In this document: piece by piece, positions 51,107 to 61,073 of the stretch
Layout of the letters: every line of letters begins with the position of its first letter
Position numbering within the stretch: position 1 is the stretch's first letter
Assembly: GCF_003313245.1 (NCBI RefSeq)
Contig: NZ_QJSD01000017.1
Span: forward strand, 1-64,000
Direction: 5' to 3'
Origin: Primorskyibacter marinus
GTDB lineage: Bacteria > Pseudomonadota > Alphaproteobacteria > Rhodobacterales > Rhodobacteraceae
Length of the DNA stretch: 64,000 nt
Notes under the pieces: model-generated
Seen by the model: the letters and a program-made list of their open reading frames with translations, nothing else
The model's database searches: none
Told to the model about the DNA's origin: nothing
Made by a program: the position numbers and the translations under genes

Positions 51107-52909
51107 TCAACAACGTCCCAGATCCTGAAGCAGGAACAGCAGCGTCTGACGGTTCACGGTTCCAAAGACACTGGCAAGTGCTTCATGGGTACATGCGCCC
51201 TCGCTCAACAAGGTGGACAATTGCTGGGTTTGTTCTTGTGTTGCGGTTGCCAGACCGGGGGCGTTCGACACAGTGCTTGCCACCAGTCCGAAAGGCCGAG
51301 GATTGCCGCGAGGTGCTGCCATGGGTTGCGCCGCAGCGGGCGTGCTTGTGGGCGCTTCTTCTGTGCTTTCAAGTGCCGCACGCTGAGTGGCAAGCATGTC
51401 GCGCGCTTCGATCAACTCCGATTGCAACGCGGCCAGACGTTCCTCGCCCGACGCAACCTGAGCATTCAAGGAAGACAGGGCAGCTTCAGCTTGCCGCGCT
51501 TGTGCATCCAGTTCCGCTTGCCGTGTCGAAACGGTCTGCTCAATCTCGGCCAGACGGGTCTGCGCTTCCGCGTCCAACTGTGCCGCACGCTCCTGCGCAT
51601 CGGCTTCCATCTGGGCAATCCGTTCCTGTGCAGCGGCTTCCATCTGCGCGACCCGCGCCCGCGTTTCTTCCTGAACCTGTGCCAAACGCTGATTGGCGGT
51701 ATCCACCTGAGCCGCCAGATCCTGTGCTTCCGCCTCTAGCCGCGCCCTGTTCGCTTGCGCTTCTTCCTCAAGCCCTGCGATTCTGGCCGCCACTTCAGCT
51801 TCCAATTCTGCTTCGCGGGCCTGCGCGTCGGCTTCGACCTGCGCCATCCGCTCTTGCGCGGAAGCCTCAATCCGGGCCGCGCGGTCTTCAGCCTCTGCCT
51901 CCAACCGGGCGTTGCGCTCTTGCGCGGCGGCATCCAGTTGGTCCTTGCTCTGCTGACTGGCGGCTTCGGCGGTCTTGATTTCCTGCGCCAACTCACCCGC
52001 GCGCTCTTCGGCCTTGGCAACGTCGGTTTGTACCGTTTCAAGCTGCGCGGTGACCGCCTCCAGCTCTTTTCTGCGCGCGTCTCTTTCGGCAATCGCCGTT
52101 GCTGTCTCTGTCCGCGCTGTTTCAGCATCTGCCTGGGCGGTTTCGACCGCGACAAGGGCACCCTCACGCGCTGTCTGCGCCTCTTGCAGTGCGGTCGTCT
52201 TGGTGCTTTCCGCGGCATCAATTTCGGCCTGAAGATCGCTCAGCTGTGCTTCGGCCGCCTGAATGTTGTCTGCCAGTTTGTCAGCCTGCGCGCGCGCCTT
52301 GGCGCGTTCGGCTTCGGCGGTTTTCTGTTGCTCTTGCAGCGCCGCAGCGCGCTCTTGTGCCGCCAAAGCATCGGCTTTTTGCGCCTCCAGCGTGGATGTT
52401 GCGGTCGCAATCTCGCCATCAAGCGCGTCCGCCTGCGCGGTCAGTTCAGCGTTCCTGGCTTCAAGCGCGGCTTTGGTCTCTTCAGCCTTGGCGATGTCGG
52501 CCTGCACCGCTTGAAGCCGCTCGGCGACAGCACCTGCACGAGCTTGCGCGTCGGACTCAAGCTCCGCCAATTCCGACTGCTTTTCGGCAAGGCTGGTCGT
52601 GAGGGCATCCACCTCTGATCGCGCGGCGACGAGGGTTTCCTGAACCTCACCGACTTGCGCCCGCGATGTTTCGATCTGGCTTTCCAGATCGCTGAGCACG
52701 GCCTTTTTCTCTTCCAGTGCGGCCTCGATCCCGGCGGACTCGCTTTCAAGAGTCGCGATGATCTTTCTGAACGCTGACGCTTTCTGAGAAAGCTGGTTTA
52801 CATTCTCCGTCGCGGCCGGTTCCGTTCCCTGACCGACAGCCGGCAGGGCGACGTTCAGCAGGACGATGATTTGAGACGCCAAGACAATCGAACGAAACAA
52901 CTTCCCCAC
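51107..52909 (-). CDS. exported long coiled-coil protein
   Basis: About 600 residues. The N-terminus (VGKLFRSIVLASQIIVLLNVALPAVGQG) looks like a signal peptide or anchor if translation starts at GTG 52909; a frame from 53107 adds 66 residues without a signal at the end. Some 430 residues of unbroken heptad sequence follow, rich in Ala, Glu, Gln and Arg, with internal repeats such as AQERIAQMEADAQERAAQLDAEAQ. A short globular C-terminus (VASTVSNAPGLATATQEQ... ending LLFLLQDLGRC) is unlike known domains I can recall. It may be a periplasmic scaffold spanning to the outer membrane. The end is 32 bp before the TAXI gene. Confidence 0.75.
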   Translation of the reverse strand: MGKLFRSIVLASQIIVLLNVALPAVGQGTEPAATENVNQLSQKASAFRKIIATLESESAGIEAALEEKKAVLSDLESQIETSRAQVGEVQETLVAARSEVDALTTSLAEKQSELAELESDAQARAGAVAERLQAVQADIAKAEETKAALEARNAELTAQADALDGEIATATSTLEAQKADALAAQERAAALQEQQKTAEAERAKARAQADKLADNIQAAEAQLSDLQAEIDAAESTKTTALQEAQTAREGALVAVETAQADAETARTETATAIAERDARRKELEAVTAQLETVQTDVAKAEERAGELAQEIKTAEAASQQSKDQLDAAAQERNARLEAEAEDRAARIEASAQERMAQVEADAQAREAELEAEVAARIAGLEEEAQANRARLEAEAQDLAAQVDTANQRLAQVQEETRARVAQMEAAAQERIAQMEADAQERAAQLDAEAQTRLAEIEQTVSTRQAELDAQARQAEAALSSLNAQVASGEERLAALQSELIEARDMLATQRAALESTEEAPTSTPAAAQPMAAPRGNPRPFGLVASTVSNAPGLATATQEQTQQLSTLLSEGACTHEALASVFGTVNRQTLLFLLQDLGRC

Positions 52910-53204
52910 CCCAGATAAAAATAAAAGATTGATAGAAGATTGTTGGCGCAGTCTCGTTAAAAAATCAAGAACTGCGTCGATTCGACGGATTTTTCTTAAA
53001 GTTGAGCCATCACTCTCTCGCGCGATGATGGGCTGAATTCTCCGGCTCCCGCCGGTGCGCAATATACCGGTTGGCAACCGTATTGGCCGCAACAATTTGC
53101 CGGCCAAAGAGCCGCCCCCACCGACCCTGCGGCCTGGCTTTGATGCTATCGTCGGGATCCGCGCCGCGTTGCCCGGATTTGTCGCGGCCTATCGCCGGAG
53201 GCCA

Positions 53205-54248
53205 TTACTGCCGAATGTCGACCGGACACCCGTCACGCGACGACCTTTCGATGGCGTCGATCAGCCGGTGACACGCCAGCGCCGCGCGCCCGGTGACCAC
53301 GGGCGGCCGGTTTTCCTGGATCGCGTCGACAAAATCCTCGATCATGCCCTGATGCCATTCGTGGTTGTTCACAATCGGACCAGTGTCGCCCGCGCTGCCG
53401 GTTGCAAGGGGTTCGTCGTCAATGCGACCATCACGCCAGAGAACCTCCAGCATATCCGTGCCAAGACGCAGAGACGCATGTTCGAAATGAAGTGTAATCC
53501 TCTCTTTTCGCTGTGGAAAACTGGCGGTGCTGGCAACAAGCGAGCCGATTGCCCCCGACGCAAAGCGCAAGCCCGCCACGGCGAAATCCTCGGCTTCCAT
53601 CCGGTGCAGAGGCGTCGTTGCGGTCATCGCCTGCACTGACGCGACAGGTCCGGTCAGACTAAGCGCAAGGTCGATCGTGTGGATCGCCTGTGTCAACAAT
53701 ACCCCGCCGCCGTCGCGCGCGTAGGTGCCGCGCCCAAGCTCTTCGTAATAGGACTGATCCCGCCACAGCGGTGCGGCGATCTCGACATGTCCAAGCTTGC
53801 CGAACGCACCGCTTGCAATGCGCTGTGCTGCCGCCTTGGACGGCGAGCGCACGCGATGCTGGAACAGAACGCCCAGCGTGACACCCGCGCTTTCGCAAAT
53901 CTCGACAACCTGCACAGCCTCGTCCAGCGTCCGCGCGACCGGCTTTTCCAACAGAATATGCTTGCCTGCCTTGGCGAGCGTTTCAATCAACGGGATCCGC
54001 ACACTGGGCGGCGTCGCGACGATAACCATCCGGATCGACGGATCATCCGTCACTTTCGACAGGTCCGAGGTGAACAGTGGTGCCGCACCGTCGTATTGCG
54101 CAGCCAAGTGCTCGGCCCGTTCCGGTCGGGTAGAGACAACGGCCACCAACCGAACCCGGTCGCCCGCTGCGGAAAGCGCGGCAACATGGGTCTTGGCGAT
54201 CATGCCCGCGCCGATCAACGCAACCCCAATCCGTTGTTCATCATCCAT
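53205..54248 (-). CDS. Gfo/Idh/MocA-family oxidoreductase
   Basis: NAD(P)-dependent dehydrogenase of 347 residues acting on a sugar or polyol. The Rossmann motif VALIGAGMIAKTHVAAL lies at the N-terminus, the EKP motif appears as LLEKPVARTLDEA, and the catalytic region is LLTQAIHTIDLALSLTG with the H-x2-D pair. The substrate is not evident. It is a lone gene between the coiled-coil gene and the divergent cydD, 275 bp away, and is not next to the inositol genes. Confidence 0.88.
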   Translation of the reverse strand: MDDEQRIGVALIGAGMIAKTHVAALSAAGDRVRLVAVVSTRPERAEHLAAQYDGAAPLFTSDLSKVTDDPSIRMVIVATPPSVRIPLIETLAKAGKHILLEKPVARTLDEAVQVVEICESAGVTLGVLFQHRVRSPSKAAAQRIASGAFGKLGHVEIAAPLWRDQSYYEELGRGTYARDGGGVLLTQAIHTIDLALSLTGPVASVQAMTATTPLHRMEAEDFAVAGLRFASGAIGSLVASTASFPQRKERITLHFEHASLRLGTDMLEVLWRDGRIDDEPLATGSAGDTGPIVNNHEWHQGMIEDFVDAIQENRPPVVTGRAALACHRLIDAIERSSRDGCPVDIRQ

Positions 54249-54523
54249 TGCTGCACTCCTTTGTTTCCACGTCCCAGAAAGCAGACACTGTCACCGCCGT
54301 CTACACCGCTTGTCGGACATTGTACCGTGCGGAGTTTCTTCGGACGACAAGCGTTTGCCGGTTGTCGTGCGCGTCGCTGTCTGGTTCCGATGCCTTCCTT
54401 CGGCAAAGTGGTCATCGTAGCGATGACGTTTTGACCATCCGCTTTCGGTCAATATGACACAACAAATCTGCCTCTGGCTTGGGCTATATGCTTGCAAGAT
54501 AGATACGGTGGCAAGGCAAGCCG

Positions 54524-56149
54524 ATGCGAGATGTGCTGACCCTGACAAGACCTCAAGCCGACAGATTGCGGATCTGCGCGATCCTGCGCATCTGTGCCGA
54601 TTTGCTGTGGGTGGTTCAGGCTTATGCAGTTGCCGAAGTGATCGCCGGCTGGCTAAGGGATGGTGACCATGGGGTCGCCCTTGTCATCCTCTTTGCCGCA
54701 ACCGGTGTTCTGCGCGCCCTGCTGTCATATGGCGCAGGACGACTTGTCTTCGATCTTGGACAGCGGGTGGTGCAAGACACGCGGCGCAGGTTGCTTGATG
54801 CGCAGACGGTACGGATTGACGCAGCCCTGTCTTCGGCAGAAATCGCCGCGCTTGTCTGTGACAAAATCCCGCTTCTGGCCCCCTATTTCACACGATTTCG
54901 GTTGGCGATGATCCGAGTGCGGGTGGTGCCTGTGGCGTTTGTGCTGATTGCGCTGACCCAATCCTGGGCGGTCGCGATTGTGCTTTTGGTAACAGGTCCA
55001 CTTATCCCCGTTTTCATGGCGTTGATAGGCTTGGCCGCCCGCGATGCCAGCGCCCGCCAGATGGTCGAGATTGGGACCGTGAACCGCCTTCTCGTGGACC
55101 GGATCGCCGCCTTGCCGGACATCCTGTTGCTTGGGGGTTTCGACAGATCGCGCGCCCTGTTTGTCACCCGCGTGGACGCATTGCGTGAAAAGACCATGGC
55201 GGTTCTGCGCATCGCCTTTCTGTCTTCGACGGTGCTGGAGCTGTTTTCGGCCATCGGCGTGGCGATGGTTGCGCTTTATGTCGGGTTCTCGCTTCTGGGC
55301 GAAATCACATTTGGCACATGGGGGGCACCGTTGAGCATTTCTCAGGGTGTGTTTCTGCTGCTTCTTGCGCCCGATTTCTTCCAGCCCCTTCGTGATCTGG
55401 CAGCCGCCTGGCATGACAAGGCCGCGGCAGAGGCCGTCGCGGACGAGCTTGCGGGACTGAACACCGCCCCGGCCCTGCCGATCCTTGGGCTGGGTGCAAA
55501 AGCAACCCCGCTGCCCGGCCCGGTGTCGATTTGCGTTGAGCAGGCCGACACCGTCACCCGTGTCCGCATGCCCGATTTCGCCATTGGACCCGGCGAAAGC
55601 GTGGCCCTGACAGGTGCCAGCGGATCGGGGAAATCGACTTGTTTGATTGCTTTGGCCGGACTGCTGCCCCTGTCTTGCGGACGCATCACCGTGATGGATC
55701 AGACCCTGGATGCCCAAAACGCCGACGCGTGGCGCGCGCGCCTGACCCTGATGCCGCAGCACATCCATATTCCCGACACCACCCTGAGCGACTTTCTTGA
55801 CCCGCACGGCACCAAAGGCGATCCCGGCCCCGCGTTGAGGATCGCCCATGCAAGCGACATCGTCGCCGCCCTGCCGCACGGGCTTGATACCCGATTGGGA
55901 GAACTTGGCGCAGGCGTTTCAGGTGGCGAGGCGCGGCGGTTGCTTCTGGCGCGCGCTTTCTTCAGCGGGGCGGACGTTATCCTTGCCGATGAACCTACAG
56001 CGGATCTTGACGCGGTCACGGCTGGTCTGATCATCGATGCGCTGCGCCGCGCGCAGGACAGCGGCAAGACCGTCATCGTCGCATCGCATGACCCGCTTTT
56101 GATAGATGCGATGGACCGCGCCGTGGCATTGCCGGAGGTACAGGCATGA
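54524..56149 (+). CDS. cydD: thiol reductant ABC exporter, subunit CydD
   Basis: One half of the heterodimeric ABC transporter that exports cysteine/glutathione and is required for assembly of cytochrome bd. Residues 1-300 hold the six transmembrane helices; the ATPase has Walker A LTGASGSGKST, the signature VSGGEARRLLLARAF and Walker B VILADEPTADLD. Length is 541 residues. It overlaps cydC by four bases. The start at 54524 is weakly marked by AAGG. Confidence 0.92.
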   Translation: MRDVLTLTRPQADRLRICAILRICADLLWVVQAYAVAEVIAGWLRDGDHGVALVILFAATGVLRALLSYGAGRLVFDLGQRVVQDTRRRLLDAQTVRIDAALSSAEIAALVCDKIPLLAPYFTRFRLAMIRVRVVPVAFVLIALTQSWAVAIVLLVTGPLIPVFMALIGLAARDASARQMVEIGTVNRLLVDRIAALPDILLLGGFDRSRALFVTRVDALREKTMAVLRIAFLSSTVLELFSAIGVAMVALYVGFSLLGEITFGTWGAPLSISQGVFLLLLAPDFFQPLRDLAAAWHDKAAAEAVADELAGLNTAPALPILGLGAKATPLPGPVSICVEQADTVTRVRMPDFAIGPGESVALTGASGSGKSTCLIALAGLLPLSCGRITVMDQTLDAQNADAWRARLTLMPQHIHIPDTTLSDFLDPHGTKGDPGPALRIAHASDIVAALPHGLDTRLGELGAGVSGGEARRLLLARAFFSGADVILADEPTADLDAVTAGLIIDALRRAQDSGKTVIVASHDPLLIDAMDRAVALPEVQA

Positions 56150-57813
56150 GGCGGCTCTGGCGTGTCGCAGGCTTGCTTTGGCAGGCGTCCCCTTGGGCGA
56201 TGTGGCGCGGCGCTGCGGCGGCGCTGACGGTGCTGGTCATGGGGGCCGCTTTGCTGGGCCTGTCGGGCTGGTTCATCACGGCGACGGGGGCTGCCGGGCT
56301 GGCCGGGATCGGCATTGCCTTCGACGTCTTCCGCCCCAGTGCCGGGGTCCGGTTTCTGGCATTGGGACGCGCCGGCGCGCGCTATGCCGAGAGGTTGCTG
56401 ACGCATGACACCACGCTGCGTGCGCTGGCGAAGCTGCGTCTGGCACTGCTCGACCGGTTGCGGCACTGGCCGATTGACCAACTGCGACGTCTGCGCAGCG
56501 CTGCCGAACTGACCCGGATCACGGCAGATGTCGATGCGCTTGACGGGCTGGTGCTGCGCCTGATCCTGCCGCTTCTTGCCGGGCTGCTGACCCATATCGC
56601 GGCCTTTGCGATGCTCTGGTGGCTGACCGTGCCAAGCGTGGCGCTGTCGATTGCGGGCGGCTACATCTTCGGTGGCGGGCTTGTCCTGTGGCTGACGGCG
56701 CGCGCCGCGCTTGTGCCCTCCAAAACCGCCGAACGCAGCCGCCAGACCCTGCGCCGTCAAGTGATCGGCCTGTTTCGAGGCCAGCGCGAGACGATCCAGC
56801 AAGGCTTGCTACCGCGGCGACGGGATGAACTGACCCGAAGCGAGCGCACGGAACAAAATGCCGAGAGCCGCCTCAATGTGATCGACGAACGCGCCGGGTT
56901 GGCGCTGAACCTTATTGTCACCCTGACCGCCGCCGCCGCCCTTCTCGCCGGTGATATTGCTGTCGGGCTGAGCACGCTAAGCCCCGCCGCAGCGGCCATC
57001 GGATTTTTCGCGGCACTTGGCCTTGCCGAAACCCTGCTGCCCTTGCGGCGCGGTTTGGCAGAACTGGGGCGGATGCACGATGCCGCCGGTCGCATATTGC
57101 CATCTGAAACGCCAAAGCCCGCAGCCCTGCCCCTGCCCGAGGTGTCGCCAGACCATCAGACGGCCCTTGTTCTTGATGGTGTCACGGTTGCGGCACCCGG
57201 TCGCCAAACTCCGCTTATGACGGCGCTGTCGCTGACCCTGCGCCCCGGCGAAACGGCGGCGCTGACGGGGCACAGCGGACTGGGCAAAAGCACGCTACTG
57301 GATGCCATCGCCGCTGTGAGTGCGCCGCTATCGGGTACGGTCACGCTGCTCGGCACCTCCATTTCGGATTGGCCAGATGAGCAATTGCGCAGGCATCTGA
57401 CGCTGGTGCCGCAACGCGCGCGGCCCGTCGGCGGCTCGATCCGCGAAAACCTTGCCATCGCCAGCGACGACCTGAACGACAGCGCCGCGTGGGAGGCGTT
57501 AACCACAGTCGAATTGCACAGCGTGGTCCAACGCATTGGCGGGCTGGACGCCACGCTTGGCGAAAGCGGAACTGGTCTTTCGGGTGGCGAGGCGCGGCGG
57601 CTGGCCCTTGCCCGCGCGGTGTTGCGCCGCCCCTCCGTCTTGCTGCTGGACGAGCCGACCGAAGGGCTTGAAGGTCCGCTTGCACGACGGGTTCTGGCGA
57701 ACCTGAAACACGCCCTGCCTGCTACCGCCATCCTGATCGCCTCGCATCGGCGGGCAGAACAGGAAATGGCCGATTATCTGATCACTTTGCAGTCAACACA
57801 TGCCAGAAAATGA
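56146..57813 (+). CDS. cydC: thiol reductant ABC exporter, subunit CydC
   Basis: Partner of CydD. The transmembrane half begins WRGAAAALTVLVMGAALLGLSGWFITATGAAGLAG, typical of CydC, and the ATPase half has Walker A LTGHSGLGKST, signature LSGGEARRLALARA and Walker B VLLLDEPTEGLEG. Length is 555 residues. The start overlaps the cydD stop; the FNR-type box for cydA begins just seven bases after its stop. Confidence 0.92.
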   Translation: MRRLWRVAGLLWQASPWAMWRGAAAALTVLVMGAALLGLSGWFITATGAAGLAGIGIAFDVFRPSAGVRFLALGRAGARYAERLLTHDTTLRALAKLRLALLDRLRHWPIDQLRRLRSAAELTRITADVDALDGLVLRLILPLLAGLLTHIAAFAMLWWLTVPSVALSIAGGYIFGGGLVLWLTARAALVPSKTAERSRQTLRRQVIGLFRGQRETIQQGLLPRRRDELTRSERTEQNAESRLNVIDERAGLALNLIVTLTAAAALLAGDIAVGLSTLSPAAAAIGFFAALGLAETLLPLRRGLAELGRMHDAAGRILPSETPKPAALPLPEVSPDHQTALVLDGVTVAAPGRQTPLMTALSLTLRPGETAALTGHSGLGKSTLLDAIAAVSAPLSGTVTLLGTSISDWPDEQLRRHLTLVPQRARPVGGSIRENLAIASDDLNDSAAWEALTTVELHSVVQRIGGLDATLGESGTGLSGGEARRLALARAVLRRPSVLLLDEPTEGLEGPLARRVLANLKHALPATAILIASHRRAEQEMADYLITLQSTHARK

Positions 57814-57819
57814 ATGCTT

Positions 57820-57833
57820 TTGATCCACATCAA
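57820..57833. promoter_or_regulatory. FNR/FnrL-type box upstream of cydA
   Basis: TTGAT-CCAC-ATCAA is a perfect match to the FNR consensus TTGAT-N4-ATCAA. It lies 127 bp before the cydA start codon and directly after the cydC stop, so it could drive oxygen-responsive transcription of cydABX separately from cydDC. Confidence 0.85.
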
Positions 57834-57960
57834 TTTGCCTCTTGGCGCGCGGGTGTTAGGTTTCGTGCTAAAGCTGACTCTGCGGCGCAGGTTTTTCTGT
57901 ACCCCGGCGACGTTCCGCCCATAATGATTTTCGTTGCGGCTAAGAAAGGAAGACAGAACC

Positions 57961-59628
57961 ATGGAACTTGATGTCGTCGAGCTGTCACGCCTGCAATTCG
58001 CGCTGACGGCGATGTATCACTTCCTCTTTGTGCCACTGACGCTGGGATTGTCGATCCTCGTCGCGATCATGGAAACCGTCTATGTGATGACGAACCGGCC
58101 AATCTGGCGACAGATGACCAAATTCTGGGGCCTACTTTTCGGCATCAACTTTGCGCTTGGCGTGGCCACGGGCATCACGATGGAATTCCAGTTCGGCATG
58201 AACTGGGCCTATTACAGCCATTATGTCGGCGACATTTTCGGCGCGCCGCTCGCGCTGGAAGGCATGATGGCCTTCTTTCTGGAAGCAACCTTTGTCGGGC
58301 TGTTCTTCTTTGGCTGGGACAAGCTGAGCAAACTTGCGCATCTCGCCGTGGCCTGGCTGGTCGCCATCGGGTCCAACTTCTCGGCCCTGTGGATCCTGAT
58401 TGCAAATGGCTGGATGCAAAACCCGGTGGGCGCAGAGTTCAACCCCGAGACGATGCGCATGGAGATGACCAACTTTTTCGATGTGATCTTCAACATCGTC
58501 GGGCAGGCCAAGTTCGTCCACACCGTATCCGCAGGCTATGTCACGGCCTCGGTCTTCGTGCTGGGCGTGTCGGCATGGTATCTGCTGAAGGGCCGCCATA
58601 TAGAGCTTGCCCGGCGCTCCATCGCCGTGGCCTCTGCCTTCGGGCTGGCCTCTGCGCTGTCGGTGGTCGTGCTGGGCGACGAATCCGGTTATTCCGCCAG
58701 CCACACCCAAAAGATGAAGCTGGCCGCGATCGAGGCAATGTGGGACACCCATTCTGCCCCCGCCCCTTTCACCGCCATCGGCTTTCCGAACCGCGAAGCA
58801 CGCGAGACGCATTACGCGGTCGAAATCCCGTGGGTCATGGGCCTTATCGGCACACGGTCGTTGACCGAAGAAATCCCCGGCATCAACGAGTTGGTCGAAG
58901 AGGCAGAGGTCAAAATCCGGTCCGGTCTGATCGCCTATGACGCCCTGATGACGATCCGGACAGAGCGTGATGAGACGCCCGCCGATATTCGCGCCAAATT
59001 CGAAGAGCATTCCGACAATCTTGGTTTCGCGCTCTTGCTGAAACGCTATGTGGACGACCCACGAGACGCCACCGAGCAGCAGATCGCACAAGCTTCCGAC
59101 GATACTGTGCCGGGGGTCGCACCGGTCTTCTGGGCGTTCCGCATCATGGTGGGGCTGGGTTTCACCTTCATCGCGGTGATGCTGTATTTCTTTTATCGCG
59201 CCAGTTTCCGCGGCATGCAGTTTCCCCGATGGGCGCTTTATGGCGCGGTGGCCATTATCCCTGCCCCCTGGATCGCGGCAGAGCTGGGCTGGTTCGTGTC
59301 CGAATACGGGCGGCAACCGTGGACAGTGGACGGCGTGCTGCCAACGGCGCTGTCGGCCTCGCATCTCAGCGTGATGGATCTGCTGATCACGCTGGCCGGG
59401 TTTGCCGCTTTCTACTCCGTCCTTTTCATCATCGAGATGGCGCTGATGCTGAAATACATCCGCAAGGGTCCATTCGAGGATGTCGAGGAAACCGACGCCT
59501 GGACCATCCGTCACGAACACCGGCTGCGCACCCATGACGGCAAAGACCCGTTCGCCTCGGATACCGCTGAACCGGGATCCGCCCCCTCAAGCAACACGCG
59601 CCACCCCGGCGCAACACCTGCGGAGTAA
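57961..59628 (+). CDS. cydA: cytochrome bd ubiquinol oxidase subunit I
   Basis: Haem-carrying subunit of the high-affinity quinol oxidase bd. MELDVVELSRLQFALTAMYHF holds the proximal haem His (His20, His19 in E. coli). The KFVHTVSAGYVTASVF His and the Met in FRIMVGLGF match the other haem ligands, and YGRQPWTVDGVLPT is the conserved Q-loop-side region. The 555-residue length and extended Q-loop resemble the E. coli CydA long form, not the shorter CIO type. The start at 57961 follows an AAGGAAG site; a frame from 57934 is rejected for lack of one. Confidence 0.95.
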   Translation: MELDVVELSRLQFALTAMYHFLFVPLTLGLSILVAIMETVYVMTNRPIWRQMTKFWGLLFGINFALGVATGITMEFQFGMNWAYYSHYVGDIFGAPLALEGMMAFFLEATFVGLFFFGWDKLSKLAHLAVAWLVAIGSNFSALWILIANGWMQNPVGAEFNPETMRMEMTNFFDVIFNIVGQAKFVHTVSAGYVTASVFVLGVSAWYLLKGRHIELARRSIAVASAFGLASALSVVVLGDESGYSASHTQKMKLAAIEAMWDTHSAPAPFTAIGFPNREARETHYAVEIPWVMGLIGTRSLTEEIPGINELVEEAEVKIRSGLIAYDALMTIRTERDETPADIRAKFEEHSDNLGFALLLKRYVDDPRDATEQQIAQASDDTVPGVAPVFWAFRIMVGLGFTFIAVMLYFFYRASFRGMQFPRWALYGAVAIIPAPWIAAELGWFVSEYGRQPWTVDGVLPTALSASHLSVMDLLITLAGFAAFYSVLFIIEMALMLKYIRKGPFEDVEETDAWTIRHEHRLRTHDGKDPFASDTAEPGSAPSSNTRHPGATPAE

Positions 59629-59633
59629 CGGAT

Positions 59634-60788
59634 ATGATCCTTTCCGACCTGATGGAATTTGAGACGTTGCGCGTGATCTGGTGGGCGCTGATGGGTGTGT
59701 TGCTGATCGCCTTCGCCCTGACCGACGGTTTCGATATGGGCGTGGGTACGTTGCTGCCCTTCGTTGCCAAAACCGATGTTGAGCGCCGCATCGTGATCAA
59801 TACGGTCGGCCCGGTCTGGGAGGGCAACCAAGTTTGGTTCATCCTGGGCGGCGGCGCGATCTTCGCGGCCTGGCCACCGCTTTACGCGGCCAGTTTCTCG
59901 GGCTTCTATCTGGCCATGTTCGCGCTGTTGGCCGCCCTGATCCTGCGGCCCGTGGCATTCAAATACCGGTCCAAACGCGAAAGCGCGGCATGGCGGGCCG
60001 GTTGGGACAGGGCATTGTTCGTCGGCAGCTCCGTGCCCGCACTGCTGTTCGGCGTGGCGGTGGGCAATGTGCTTCTGGGCATCCCCTTCTACCTGACCGA
60101 TGACCTGATGCCGATGTATGACGGCAATTTCGCAATGAAGTTTCTGGGGCTGCTGCGCCCCTTCGCGCTGCTGGCCGGCGTGGTGTCGCTGTCCATGCTG
60201 GTGATGCATGGTGCCGCCTGGCTGTCTTTGAAGGCCGAAGGTCCGCTGGCTGCGCGCGCGCGCAGCATCGGCACCTATGCGGGCATGATCGCCGCTGGGA
60301 GCTATGCGCTGGCGGGTCTGTGGCTGGCCATCGGCATTGACGGTTTCGCCATTCAAGGAGAGGTCGTGCGCGACGGTCCGTCCAACCCGCTATACAGCAC
60401 TGTCATTCATGGCGGCAGTTGGCTGTCGGCTTATGCCGCGCGGCCCTGGATCGCCGTCGCGCCGCTGATGGGCTTTGTCGGGATCGCACTGGCAGTGCTC
60501 GGCCTGCGGGCGGGGCGCGAGGTCTCGACCCTGCTGTGGTCAAAGCTGGCGATTATCGGCATCATCTCTTCGGTGGGTCTGACGATGTTTCCATTCATCC
60601 TGCCCTCGACCGTCCGGCCCGACAGTTCGTTGACGGTCTGGGACGCGTCCTCATCCCACCTGACGCTTTTCGTGATGCTGGTGGCGGGCGCGATCTTCTT
60701 GCCGATCATCATGGCCTACACGGCCTGGGTATACAAAGTTCTGTGGGGCAAGGTCACCGAGGACGACGTTACCGAGCACAGTTACTGA
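59634..60788 (+). CDS. cydB: cytochrome bd ubiquinol oxidase subunit II
   Basis: Second membrane subunit of the bd oxidase (384 residues, about eight to nine transmembrane segments). The N-terminus IWWALMGVLLIAFALTDGFDMGVGTLLPF and the segment INTVGPVWEGNQVWFILGGGA are highly conserved in the family. It follows cydA by five bases. Confidence 0.95.
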   Translation: MILSDLMEFETLRVIWWALMGVLLIAFALTDGFDMGVGTLLPFVAKTDVERRIVINTVGPVWEGNQVWFILGGGAIFAAWPPLYAASFSGFYLAMFALLAALILRPVAFKYRSKRESAAWRAGWDRALFVGSSVPALLFGVAVGNVLLGIPFYLTDDLMPMYDGNFAMKFLGLLRPFALLAGVVSLSMLVMHGAAWLSLKAEGPLAARARSIGTYAGMIAAGSYALAGLWLAIGIDGFAIQGEVVRDGPSNPLYSTVIHGGSWLSAYAARPWIAVAPLMGFVGIALAVLGLRAGREVSTLLWSKLAIIGIISSVGLTMFPFILPSTVRPDSSLTVWDASSSHLTLFVMLVAGAIFLPIIMAYTAWVYKVLWGKVTEDDVTEHSY

Positions 60789-60803
60789 AGAAAGGACAGA
60801 GTA

Positions 60804-60944
60804 ATGTGGTATTTCGCCTGGCTTTTGGGCCTTCCGCTGGCGGCGATGTTCGCGGTTCTGAACGCGATCTGGCTGGAAATGCGCGAAGACGCGCGCCTGA
60901 TCAGAGAAGCCGACGAGAAGGATCCGACCATCAAATCCAAATGA
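60804..60944 (+). CDS. cydX: cytochrome bd small subunit CydX
   Basis: A 46-residue protein beginning MWYFAWLLGLPLAAMFAVLN, one transmembrane segment with the conserved Trp, followed by a charged tail (LEMREDARLIREADEKD). It has the size, order and hallmark N-terminus (MWYF...W-x-LG) of CydX, which stabilises the CydAB haems. It lies 15 bp after cydB with an AAAGGA ribosome site. Confidence 0.93.
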   Translation: MWYFAWLLGLPLAAMFAVLNAIWLEMREDARLIREADEKDPTIKSK

Positions 60945-61073
60945 CGTGCCACCCTTGCCTGAGCGGTAATTGGCAGGGTCGGCGTGCCGGAGTTTGGCGT
61001 TGCGACCGCCAGACTAATTGGAGAACGGGCTAAACACGAAGCTGTGCTGACGCGCATAGACCCCGAAGCTTTC

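Noticed and set aside
54430-54455. TTGACC-N10-GGTCAA inverted repeat before cydD as an FNR site
   Set aside because: The arms and the 10-base spacing differ from the FNR consensus; it could be another operator but there is no support.
58132-59535. 467-codon minus-strand frame opposite cydA
   Set aside because: cydA is certain from its haem ligands; the opposite frame has shadow composition.
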